From contig CABREZ010000083.1 of assembly GCA_902470035.1 (NCBI GenBank), positions 1-5,831 on the forward strand: a DNA stretch of 5,831 nucleotides, in the 5' to 3' direction. A program made the translations under genes and the position numbers. Below the pieces are notes generated by a model. It made no database searches and was not told the origin of the DNA. It was given only the letters and a program-made list of their open reading frames with translations. Source of the stretch: an uncultured Streptococcus sp. (GTDB taxonomy: Bacteria; Bacillota; Bacilli; Lactobacillales; Streptococcaceae). How positions within the stretch are numbered: position 1 is the first letter of the stretch; every line of letters begins with the position of its first letter. Shown piece by piece: positions 1 to 5,831 of this stretch.

Positions 1-428
1 TTTCTGGGAACTCCCTCTTGGCCTTCTTCCTATATTTCCCATGGACCTTCTTATATGGAGGTCTGGAAGAAGTCGGTTGGCGTTGGTTCTTACAAGATCA
101 TCTTTCCTTTAGTAAGCACTTTATAACTAAAATGATGGTTCTTTCCCTTGTCTGGTTCCTCTGGCACATCCCTATCTATCAACTTCCTTGGATTACAGCA
201 GGTTCGTCCAACTATCTCATCTTTTATCTGATGATTTTAGGGAATACCTTCCTATTTGGAGCTCTCAAGGAGTACTCGAAAGGTGCTGTTCCTTGTATCC
301 TCGCTCACATGCTGATCGATAGTCTGGCTGTCCTAATGCTGGTTCAGATTTCTATTACTCAGATTATCCTTCTGGTTATTTTCGAAATCCTATTATCATC
401 CGGGCTAGTGGCTATACGAAAATCATAA
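1..428 (+). CDS. CPBP family intramembrane metalloprotease-like protein (5' end missing)
   Basis: The reading frame is open from the left window edge to the TAA at 426-428, so this is the C-terminal part of a longer membrane protein. A TTG at 18 is in frame, but nothing shows it is the start, and codons upstream of it (3-17) remain open. Counting from that TTG, the CPBP (Abi) signature motifs are visible: the EExxxR motif as EEVGWR (about residues 17-22), then FLWHIP with its histidine (about residues 47-52), then HMLID (about 97-101), in the HxxxN/D position. These are the proposed metal and catalytic residues of the type II CAAX prenyl endopeptidase-like family. The rest is strongly hydrophobic and consistent with several membrane segments. 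Family members process prenylated proteins in eukaryotes; in Gram-positive bacteria some are linked to bacteriocin self-immunity, but most have no known substrate. It has no evident link to the glycerol genes. Confidence 0.85.
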   Translation, partial: SGNSLLAFFLYFPWTFLYGGLEEVGWRWFLQDHLSFSKHFITKMMVLSLVWFLWHIPIYQLPWITAGSSNYLIFYLMILGNTFLFGALKEYSKGAVPCILAHMLIDSLAVLMLVQISITQIILLVIFEILLSSGLVAIRKS

Positions 429-438
429 AAAAGCCTTC

Positions 439-475
439 AATCTCTCATCCAATTTCGGTGGGAGGTTTTATAATT
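439..475 (+). terminator. Possible intrinsic terminator after the CPBP gene
   Basis: The arms 439-449 and 457-467 can pair over 11 positions, with three G-T wobbles, around the 7-base loop 450-456. The 3' arm runs into TTTTATAATTT, an imperfect T-rich tail. It lies 10 bases after the CPBP stop codon. The wobbles and the interrupted T run make it a modest terminator, so some read-through into the regulator is possible. Confidence 0.5.
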
Positions 476-518
476 TAGTGATGGGCAATATATAGAAGGG
501 ACTGGTAAGCATTATATT

Positions 519-546
519 TCGACTTTCATAAGTTTTGTGTTATGCT
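519..546 (+). promoter_or_regulatory. Candidate promoter of the Mga-like regulator
   Basis: TATGCT at 541-546 is preceded by TGT at 538-540, which makes an extended -10 element of the kind common in streptococci. A -35-like TCGACT sits at 519-524, four of six matching TTGACA, with a 16-base spacer. Transcription would begin near 553 and leave a leader of about 25 bases before the ATG at 578. The -10 box overlaps the ATG at 542, which argues against that upstream start. A small palindrome, ACTT-TCAT-AAGT at 522-533, lies in the spacer. This is read from sequence only. Confidence 0.5.
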
Positions 547-577
547 AAAACTAATATCATGGAAGGGTTTTCTGAAA

Positions 578-2014
578 ATGCATTTAGCTGATTTAATGGA
601 AAAAAGTGAGGGTGGGCAGTTTTTAATCCTGTCTCATCTTCAGCAACATTCTCCAAGCAGTTTGTCAGAAGTGATGGCGGAGACGGATTTTTCCAAAGCA
701 ACCTTGAACAAATATCTTGCACTGATCAATGACAAGGCCAAAGAGAATCAGCTGGCCCTTTCCATTGAACTTGAAGATGAAAATCTTCGACTTCTTATAG
801 GTTCGGATACCAAGGGACGTGACATTCGACGGGCTTTTTTGGACAATTCGATCAAGTACCAACTATTGATCCATTTGCTTTATCAGGGCCAGTTTCAAGC
901 CCAGCAACTAGCTCAGGAACTCTTGATTAGTGAAGCCACATTAGGGCGTCATATTTCGGGCTTAAACAAATTATTAGCTGAGTTTCAATTTTCCATCCAA
1001 AATGGGCGCCTTAAGGGACCTGAACATAAGATTCGTTATTTTTATTTTGGTTTGCTACGAAAGGTTTGGGCTAGTGAAGACTGGAAACAAGAACTTGCCA
1101 AGAAAGAAAGACAAACCGAAATTGAAACCTTAGAAGAGCTCTGTGGTGCCCAGTTGTCTCAAGGCCAACGCTTGGATTTTGTCCTCTGGTCCCACATTAC
1201 CCAGCAACGACTTAAGGTCAATGCCTGTCAGTTTCAAGAAATTGAACAGAAGATGAAGGGCTATACGGACAACATTTTTTACCAACGCTTTTTTCGTCGG
1301 GTAAACCAGTTCTTTTCTGGGAAACACATCGCTCTTAGCCATGAAGATGGAGAGATGTTAGTCCTCTTTGCTTTCCTTGTCACCCATCGGATCCTCCCGC
1401 TCCATACTATGGAGTACATCTTAGGCTTTGGGGGAGAGATTGGTAATTTGACAACGCAACTCATTCAAGAGATGAAAACGCAGAAGTTATTAGGGGATTA
1501 TATCGAAGGCCCTGTGACCTATGAATTAAGCCAAATTTGTGGACAGGTCTATCTTTTTACAGGCTACCTTCTTCAAGACAAGTATAAGTACCAACTTGAA
1601 AGCCACAATCCTTATGTCTTTAGTAGTCATGATTATAGAGAAGTAGCAGACACTATCTTTGGCAAACTTCCAATCTTTTGCCAAGGGACAGCTCTGGATA
1701 AAAAAATCAAGTGGGAGTGGCTCCAGTTAATGGATTATATCGCAGAAACTAGTGGTCGACAAATTAAGATCGGTTTAGACTTAACAGTGGGCTATTTAGG
1801 CTATACACGGATGACAGAAGTCCTCAAGCGCTACTTAGAGTACAATCGTTTTATTACCATTGAAGCCTTTGATCCAGCTTCAGATTACGATTTGATCGTG
1901 ACCAACAATCCGATTAGTCTTACCCAGCGGATTCCTGTCTATTATTTAAAATATGATTTAGATATGATCGATCTAGCCAATATTCGCCAGATGATCTACC
2001 AAGAAGAAGGTTAA
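578..2014 (+). CDS. Mga/AtxA-family transcriptional regulator, candidate glp operon regulator
   Basis: The protein has 478 residues from the ATG at 578. That start has GGAAGGG at 561-567, 10 bases upstream. The ATG at 542 has no ribosome binding site and overlaps a likely -10 box. The architecture matches Mga-type regulators. A first helix-turn-helix lies around residues 22-50 (TDFSKATLNKYLALIN), and a second around 107-133 (LISEATLGRHISGLNKLL). A central PRD-like helical region, about 175-290, carries His250, His255, His270 and His276. The C-terminal domain, about 396-475, has an EIIB-like pattern (KIGLDLTVGYLGYT, then DYDLIVTN). It lacks the cysteine that is phosphorylated in true EIIB proteins at the start of that fold. 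Mga relatives are DNA-binding activators whose PRD-like histidines can be phosphorylated by PTS proteins. Its position directly upstream of glpK, and the absence of other glp regulators here, suggest control of glycerol use, but this is inferred. A strong terminator separates it from glpK, so it is its own transcription unit. Confidence 0.85.
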   Translation: MHLADLMEKSEGGQFLILSHLQQHSPSSLSEVMAETDFSKATLNKYLALINDKAKENQLALSIELEDENLRLLIGSDTKGRDIRRAFLDNSIKYQLLIHLLYQGQFQAQQLAQELLISEATLGRHISGLNKLLAEFQFSIQNGRLKGPEHKIRYFYFGLLRKVWASEDWKQELAKKERQTEIETLEELCGAQLSQGQRLDFVLWSHITQQRLKVNACQFQEIEQKMKGYTDNIFYQRFFRRVNQFFSGKHIALSHEDGEMLVLFAFLVTHRILPLHTMEYILGFGGEIGNLTTQLIQEMKTQKLLGDYIEGPVTYELSQICGQVYLFTGYLLQDKYKYQLESHNPYVFSSHDYREVADTIFGKLPIFCQGTALDKKIKWEWLQLMDYIAETSGRQIKIGLDLTVGYLGYTRMTEVLKRYLEYNRFITIEAFDPASDYDLIVTNNPISLTQRIPVYYLKYDLDMIDLANIRQMIYQEEG

Positions 2015-2086
2015 TAAAGGTATTCAATGCTTGATGAGACTTTTATGATATTATTGAGCTGAATTAGTAGTAATTAAAAAATTGAG

Positions 2087-2132
2087 GTTAGGCAGGACAG
2101 ATTCTAAACGAATTGTTCTGCCTAGCTTTTTT
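2087..2132 (+). terminator. Strong intrinsic terminator of the regulator gene
   Basis: The arms 2089-2100 and 2113-2124 pair over 12 positions with two G-T wobbles (core TAGGCAG with CTGCCTA). G2087-C2126 and a T-G wobble extend the base of the stem. Six T residues at 2127-2132 follow at once. It lies 72 bases after the regulator stop codon. It should end most transcription before glpK, which therefore needs its own promoter. Confidence 0.88.
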
Positions 2133-2209
2133 ATTAGATTTTTCTAAAAATTTCATTTTTTGTAAGTCTTAAAAATCCCTATGAAACAAGGGTTCTGAAT
2201 CCATCTACT

Positions 2210-2238
2210 CAAATTTTTTAAAATTCTTAAAAAAATTG
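2210..2238 (+). repeat. A/T-tract inverted repeat upstream of the glpK promoter, possible operator
   Basis: The 12-base arms 2210-2221 (CAAATTTTTTAA) and 2227-2238 (TTAAAAAAATTG) are inverted copies matching at 11 of 12 positions, around the 5-base spacer AATTC. With transcription starting near 2276, the repeat is centred about 52 bases upstream, a normal place for an activator site. Alternating T and A tracts like these tend to bend DNA. They could instead act as an UP element for RNA polymerase. No binding protein can be proved from the sequence; the adjacent Mga-like regulator is the obvious candidate. Confidence 0.5.
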
Positions 2239-2244
2239 ATGATC

Positions 2245-2260
2245 ATGAAAGCGATTTATT
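2245..2260 (+). promoter_or_regulatory. Catabolite-responsive element (CcpA cre box) at the glpK promoter
   Basis: ATGAAAGCGATTTATT fits 14 of 16 positions of the Gram-positive cre consensus WTGNNARCGNWWWCAW. It keeps the central AAGCG core and departs only at the C and A near the 3' end. It lies immediately before the -10 box, where bound CcpA with HPr-Ser-P would block RNA polymerase. This fits repression of glycerol use when a preferred sugar is present, as is known for glycerol genes in related bacteria. Confidence 0.75.
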
Positions 2261-2263
2261 TTG

Positions 2264-2269
2264 TATACT
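2264..2269 (+). promoter_or_regulatory. -10 element of the glpKOF promoter
   Basis: TATACT matches the -10 consensus at five of six positions. No good -35 lies at the usual distance: the best choice, TGATCA at 2240-2245 with an 18-base spacer, matches TTGACA at only three positions. TTGATG at 2236-2241 would leave a 22-base spacer. A weak -35 is what one expects of a promoter that depends on an activator. The start of transcription would fall near 2276, giving a leader of about 52 bases. Confidence 0.6.
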
Positions 2270-2279
2270 AGACAATGTA

Positions 2280-2320
2280 AGGAGTACGTCTCCTAAAGAA
2301 TATTTCTTTTTCCCAGGAGG
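2280..2320 (+). promoter_or_regulatory. glpK leader with two competing hairpins and the Shine-Dalgarno site
   Basis: The ribosome binding site AGGAGG is at 2315-2320, 7 bases before the glpK ATG. The segment CTCCT at 2290-2294 can pair with AGGAG at 2280-2284, closing a 5-base loop. It can instead pair with AGGAG at 2315-2319, which is the ribosome binding site itself. The second fold is reinforced by AAAGAA (2295-2300) pairing with TTCTTT (2304-2309) around a TAT loop, giving 11 base pairs with a 5-base bulge (2310-2314). The two folds exclude each other. The pairing is plain in the sequence; any regulatory use is inference. Confidence 0.45.
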
Positions 2321-2327
2321 ACAGTTC

Positions 2328-3836
2328 ATGTCACAAGAAAAATACATTATGGCCATTGACCAAGGAACAACAAGTTCAAGAGCCATCATTTTCAATAAAA
2401 AAGGAGAAAAAGTAAGCTCTAGCCAAAAAGAGTTCACGCAAATTTTCCCTCAAGCTGGTTGGGTTGAACACAATCCAAATGAAATCTGGAACTCTGTTCA
2501 GTCTGTTATCGCTGGTGCTTTTATCGAAAGTGGCATCAAGCCAGGACAAATCGAAGCTATCGGAATTACCAACCAACGGGAAACAACTGTTGTTTGGGAT
2601 AAGAATACTGGCCTTCCAATCTACAATGCCATTGTTTGGCAGTCTCGCCAAACTGCTCCTTTAGCTGAACAGCTTAAGAGCCAAGGTTATATCGAAAAAT
2701 TCCACCAAAAAACAGGTTTGGTCATTGATGCCTACTTCTCAGCAACTAAGATTCGCTGGATCTTGGACCATGTAGAAGGAGCACAAGAACGTGCTGAAAA
2801 AGGAGAATTGCTCTTTGGAACCATCGATACTTGGTTGGTTTGGAAGTTGACAGACGGAGCTTCTCACGTAACAGACTATTCAAATGCTGCTCGTACCATG
2901 CTCTACAATATCAAAGACCTAAAATGGGACGATGAGATTTTGGAAATCCTCAATATTCCTAAGGCTATGCTTCCTGAAGTTCGTTCCAACTCTGAAATCT
3001 ATGGGAAGACAGCTCCTTTCCATTTCTATGGTGGAGAGGTTCCAATCTCAGGTATGGCGGGTGACCAACAAGCAGCGCTCTTCGGACAATTGGCCTTTGA
3101 ACCTGGTATGGTCAAAAATACTTACGGTACTGGATCTTTCATCATCATGAACACAGGTGAAGAAATGCAGTTGTCTGAAAATAACTTGCTGACTACAATT
3201 GGATATGGAATTAACGGGAAAGTATACTATGCCTTAGAAGGATCTATCTTTATCGCGGGTAGTGCCATTCAATGGCTTCGTGATGGTCTTCGTATGGTGG
3301 AAAACTCACCTGAATCTGAACAATATGCGCGTGATTCTCACAACAACGATGAAGTCTATGTAGTACCAGCCTTTACAGGTCTAGGAGCACCATACTGGAA
3401 TCAAAATGCTCGTGGTTCTGTCTTTGGCTTGACTCGTGGAACAACCAAAGAAGACTTTATCAAGGCGACTCTTCAATCCATCGCTTATCAAGTACGGGAT
3501 ATCATTGATACCATGCAAGTCGATGCTAAAACGGCTATTCAAGTCCTTAAAGTGGATGGTGGAGCAGCTATGAATAACTTCTTGATGCAGTTCCAAGCAG
3601 ACATTCTCGGTATTGATATCGCTCGAGCCAAAAACTTGGAAACAACAGCTTTGGGGGCAGCCTTCCTTGCTGGTCTGTCAGTCGGCTACTGGAAAGACCT
3701 AGATGAATTGAAAGAACTCAATGCAACTGGTGAACTCTTCGAGCCTTCTATGAACGAATCTCGTAAAGAACAACTCTACAAGGGATGGAAGAAAGCTGTT
3801 AAAGCTACCCAACTCTTTGCAGAAATTGAAGACTAG
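2328..3836 (+). CDS. glpK: Glycerol kinase
   Basis: This cytoplasmic FGGY-family enzyme phosphorylates glycerol with ATP to sn-glycerol-3-phosphate, the committing step of glycerol use. Its 502 residues are the usual full length. Visible motifs are the N-terminal phosphate loop DQGTTSSRA (11-19), TNQRET (81-86) with Arg84 and Glu85, Tyr136, GMAGDQQAA (242-250) with Asp246 as expected catalytic base, TYGTGS (265-270), and DGGAAMNN (410-417) in the C-terminal FGGY region. Arg84, Glu85, Tyr136 and Asp246 correspond to the known glycerol-binding residues. His232 in FHFYG is the position phosphorylated by PEP-dependent HPr in enterococcal GlpK, which activates the enzyme. The ATG has an ideal AGGAGG 7 bases upstream. 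It is the first gene of glpK-glpO-glpF, with 33 bases to glpO, and its promoter carries a probable cre box. Confidence 0.98.
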   Translation: MSQEKYIMAIDQGTTSSRAIIFNKKGEKVSSSQKEFTQIFPQAGWVEHNPNEIWNSVQSVIAGAFIESGIKPGQIEAIGITNQRETTVVWDKNTGLPIYNAIVWQSRQTAPLAEQLKSQGYIEKFHQKTGLVIDAYFSATKIRWILDHVEGAQERAEKGELLFGTIDTWLVWKLTDGASHVTDYSNAARTMLYNIKDLKWDDEILEILNIPKAMLPEVRSNSEIYGKTAPFHFYGGEVPISGMAGDQQAALFGQLAFEPGMVKNTYGTGSFIIMNTGEEMQLSENNLLTTIGYGINGKVYYALEGSIFIAGSAIQWLRDGLRMVENSPESEQYARDSHNNDEVYVVPAFTGLGAPYWNQNARGSVFGLTRGTTKEDFIKATLQSIAYQVRDIIDTMQVDAKTAIQVLKVDGGAAMNNFLMQFQADILGIDIARAKNLETTALGAAFLAGLSVGYWKDLDELKELNATGELFEPSMNESRKEQLYKGWKKAVKATQLFAEIED

Positions 3837-3869
3837 TTAAGACTTCAGTAGGATAGAAAGTGAAGAATT

Positions 3870-5696
3870 ATGGAATTTTCAAAGAAAACTCGTGAATTAT
3901 CGATTAAGAAAATGCAAGAACGCACCCTGGATCTTTTGATTATCGGGGGTGGGATCACAGGTGCTGGGGTAGCCTTGCAGGCAGCAGCAAGTGGTCTTGA
4001 AACAGGTTTGATTGAAATGCAGGACTTTGCGGAAGGGACATCAAGCCGTTCAACAAAATTGGTCCACGGTGGACTTCGTTACCTCAAACAATTTGACGTA
4101 GAAGTGGTATCAGATACGGTATCAGAACGTGCAGTAGTGCAACAAATTGCTCCTCATATTCCAAAACCAGACCCAATGCTCTTACCAGTCTATGATGAAG
4201 ATGGGGCAACTTTTAGCCTCTTCCGTCTCAAGGTAGCCATGGATCTCTATGACCTCTTGGCAGGTGTCAGCAATACACCAGCTGCCAACAAGGTCTTAAC
4301 CAAAGAAGAAGTGTTGGCTCGTGAACCTGAATTGAAACAAGAAGGTCTTGTTGGTGGCGGGGTTTACCTAGACTTCCGTAACAACGATGCTCGATTGGTG
4401 ATTGAAAATATCAAACGTGCCAACCAAGATGGAGCGCTTATTGCCAACCACGTAAAAGCAGAAGGATTCCTCTTTGATGAATCTGGTAAGATCACAGGTG
4501 TAGTGGCGCGTGATCTCTTGACAGACGAGGTCTTTGAAATCAAGGCTCGTTTGGTGATTAATACAACTGGTCCTTGGAGCGATAAAGTGCGTAACCTCTC
4601 AAATAATGGGGAGCAGCATTCACATATGCGTCCAACCAAGGGTGTGCACTTGGTCGTAGACTCAAGCAAGATCAAAGTTTCTCAACCAGTCTACTTTGAT
4701 ACTGGTCTTGGAGACGGTCGGATGGTCTTCGTCTTGCCACGTGAAAACAAAACTTACTTCGGAACGACTGACACAGATTACACTGGTGACTTAGAGCATC
4801 CAAAAGTAACCCAAGAAGATGTCGACTACTTGTTAGGAATCGTGAATAACCGCTTCCCAGAAGCTCACATCACCATCGATGATATCGAAAGTAGCTGGGC
4901 TGGTCTTCGTCCGTTAATCTCAGGAAACAGTGCTTCTGACTACAATGGTGGAAACAACGGTACTATCAGTGATGAGAGCTTTAATGCTTTGATTGCAACA
5001 GTTGAAGGCTATCTTTCTAAAGAAAAATCGCGTGAAGATGTTGAATCAGCAATCAGCCACTTGGAAGGTAGCACTTCTGAAAAACATTTGGATCCATCTG
5101 CTGTTTCTCGTGGATCAAGCCTTGATCGCGATGACAATGGTCTTTTGACCCTTGCTGGTGGGAAGATTACAGACTACCGCAAGATGGCTGAAGGAGCTAT
5201 GGAGCGTGTCTTGACCATTCTTAAGGAAGAGTTCGACCGTCAGTTCAAATTGATCAACTCTAAGACCTATCCAGTATCAGGTGGAGAAATTAACCCAACG
5301 AACGTGGATTCTGAAATCGAAGCCTTTGCTCAACTTGGCGTATCTCGTGGCTTGGATAGCAAGGAAGCTCACTACCTAGCTAACCTATACGGTTCCAATG
5401 CACCTAAGGTCTTCGCCCTTGCTCATAGCGTGGAACAAGCACCTGGATTGAGCCTAGCAGATACCTTATCACTTCACTATGCAATGCGCAATGAATTGGC
5501 ACTTAGCCCAGTTGACTTCCTTCTTCGTCGGACGAACCACATGCTCTTCATGCGCGATAGCTTAGATGCAATTGTCGAACCTGTTTTGGATGAAATGGGA
5601 CGCTTCTATGAATGGTCAGAAGAAGAAAAAGTTGGCTACCGCAAAGACTTGCAAGTCGCTTTGGAAAACAATGACTTGGCAGCATTAAAAAATTAA
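3870..5696 (+). CDS. glpO: Alpha-glycerophosphate oxidase (glycerol-3-phosphate oxidase)
   Basis: This FAD enzyme oxidises sn-glycerol-3-phosphate with O2 to dihydroxyacetone phosphate and H2O2, feeding glycolysis and making peroxide. Its 608 residues match the lactic-acid-bacterial oxidases. The FAD-binding Rossmann motif is LLIIGGGITGAG (22-33), followed by EGTSSRSTKLVHGGLRYLK (55-73) with the conserved His65. INTTGPWSD (230-238), GTTDTDYTGD (298-307) and AGLRPL (344-349, with Arg347) also belong to the GlpO/GlpD family. A Ser/Asn/Glu-rich stretch, about 351-412, lies between the Arg347 region and LLTLAGGKITDYR (425-437). It corresponds to the extra segment that separates streptococcal GlpO from the membrane dehydrogenase GlpD. 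No signal peptide is seen. The Shine-Dalgarno is weak (GAAAG at 3856-3860, 9 bases from ATG), so its translation may lean on coupling with glpK. Older annotations may call it glpD. Confidence 0.96.
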   Translation: MEFSKKTRELSIKKMQERTLDLLIIGGGITGAGVALQAAASGLETGLIEMQDFAEGTSSRSTKLVHGGLRYLKQFDVEVVSDTVSERAVVQQIAPHIPKPDPMLLPVYDEDGATFSLFRLKVAMDLYDLLAGVSNTPAANKVLTKEEVLAREPELKQEGLVGGGVYLDFRNNDARLVIENIKRANQDGALIANHVKAEGFLFDESGKITGVVARDLLTDEVFEIKARLVINTTGPWSDKVRNLSNNGEQHSHMRPTKGVHLVVDSSKIKVSQPVYFDTGLGDGRMVFVLPRENKTYFGTTDTDYTGDLEHPKVTQEDVDYLLGIVNNRFPEAHITIDDIESSWAGLRPLISGNSASDYNGGNNGTISDESFNALIATVEGYLSKEKSREDVESAISHLEGSTSEKHLDPSAVSRGSSLDRDDNGLLTLAGGKITDYRKMAEGAMERVLTILKEEFDRQFKLINSKTYPVSGGEINPTNVDSEIEAFAQLGVSRGLDSKEAHYLANLYGSNAPKVFALAHSVEQAPGLSLADTLSLHYAMRNELALSPVDFLLRRTNHMLFMRDSLDAIVEPVLDEMGRFYEWSEEEKVGYRKDLQVALENNDLAALKN

Positions 5697-5703
5697 GAAA
5701 AAC

Positions 5704-5745
5704 AAAAAGGGGTTGGAAAGAAGAATATCTGACCGGCCCCTCTTT
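5704..5745 (+). terminator. Terminator-like hairpin between glpO and glpF
   Basis: The arms 5704-5716 and 5733-5745 pair over 13 positions, with GGGG/CCCC at the core, two G-T wobbles and one A-C mismatch. The loop is 16 bases. Downstream is TTTATAAT instead of a clean T run, so termination is probably partial. It may reduce transcription into glpF or protect the 3' end of the glpK-glpO message. Confidence 0.55.
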
Positions 5746-5765
5746 ATAATGGAGAAATAAATCAT

Positions 5766-5831
5766 ATGAAAGAATTATTTGGTGAATTTTTAGGGACCTT
5801 AGTCCTGATTCTTTTGGGAAATGGGGTTGTA
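5766..5831 (+). CDS. glpF: Glycerol uptake facilitator, MIP/aquaglyceroporin family (3' end missing)
   Basis: Only the first 22 codons are present. They encode MKELFGEFLGTLVLILLGNG and two valines, the start of the first membrane helix of the MIP family; the acidic residue in FGEFLGT is typical of these channels. GlpF forms a membrane channel that lets glycerol diffuse in, where GlpK traps it. A GGAG at 5751-5754 lies 11 bases before the ATG, a rather long spacing. The 69-base gap from glpO contains a terminator-like hairpin, so expression may be lower than for glpK and glpO. The family is clear from the N terminus and context; the closest subfamily cannot be checked without the pore motifs. 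Confidence 0.88.
   Translation, partial: MKELFGEFLGTLVLILLGNGVV

Noticed and set aside
469..474. Perfect TATAAT hexamer between the CPBP gene and the regulator.
   Set aside because: It lies in the T-rich tail of the terminator-like hairpin, and no -35-like sequence is at 16-18 bases. The extended -10 at 538-546 is a better candidate.
2015..2086. Possible small gene between the regulator stop and its terminator.
   Set aside because: The 72 bases hold no open frame with a ribosome binding site of meaningful length; it appears to be an ordinary 3' untranslated region.
2177..2192. Short inverted repeat CCCT ... AGGG upstream of glpK.
   Set aside because: Only four base pairs around an 8-base loop, with mismatches next to it; expected by chance and too weak to call an operator.
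2243..2651. Minus-strand open frames over the glpK start and early glpK.
   Set aside because: They overlap glpK or its promoter, show no family motif, and are best explained as shadows of glpK codons.
4364..4675. Minus-strand open frame of 103 codons inside glpO.
   Set aside because: It is fully antisense to a strongly supported gene, has low-complexity Ser/Arg/Leu-rich composition, and no recognised motif. It is a shadow of glpO coding sequence.
5745..5750. TATAAT before glpF as an internal promoter.
   Set aside because: No -35-like hexamer at 16-18 bases; the nearest resemblance (CTGACC at 5729-5734) would leave a spacer of only 10 bases.

Overview
The window looks like chromosomal DNA of a low-GC Gram-positive coccus, most likely a Streptococcus close to the mitis/pneumoniae/sanguinis group. 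The evidence is the gene order (Mga-like regulator, glpK, glpO, glpF), the presence of an oxygen-dependent glycerol-3-phosphate oxidase carrying the insert typical of lactic acid bacteria, a Firmicute-type glycerol kinase with a phosphorylatable histidine at residue 232, and AT-rich intergenic regions with A/T tracts. The species cannot be fixed from the sequence alone. All genes are on the + strand.

Layout. Positions 1-428 hold the C-terminal part of a CPBP-family membrane protease-like protein whose start lies outside the window. A weak terminator-like hairpin follows (439-475). A short promoter region then leads into a 478-residue Mga/AtxA-type regulator (578-2014). A strong intrinsic terminator (2087-2132) closes that unit. 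The 312-base gap before glpK (2015-2327) is the regulatory centre of the window. It holds the terminator, an A/T-tract inverted repeat (2210-2238), a probable CcpA cre box (2245-2260), a -10 element (2264-2269), and a short leader that can fold in two mutually exclusive ways, one of which buries the glpK ribosome binding site. Then come glpK (2328-3836), glpO (3870-5696), a hairpin between genes (5704-5745), and the first 22 codons of glpF (5766 to the window end).

How the genes work together. GlpF lets glycerol diffuse in, GlpK traps it as sn-glycerol-3-phosphate, and GlpO oxidises that with O2 to dihydroxyacetone phosphate, which enters glycolysis, releasing H2O2. Sugar control is visible at two levels: the cre box at the promoter, and the His232 of GlpK, which in enterococcal enzymes is phosphorylated by the PTS protein HPr. 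The adjacent Mga-like regulator is a natural candidate for the pathway-specific activator, because no GlpP or DeoR-type GlpR gene is visible. That link is inference from position.

No mobile element, CRISPR array, tRNA or rRNA was seen. The core is a known metabolic operon. The parts least explained by standard annotation are the glpK leader structure, the A/T inverted repeat and the role of the regulator.
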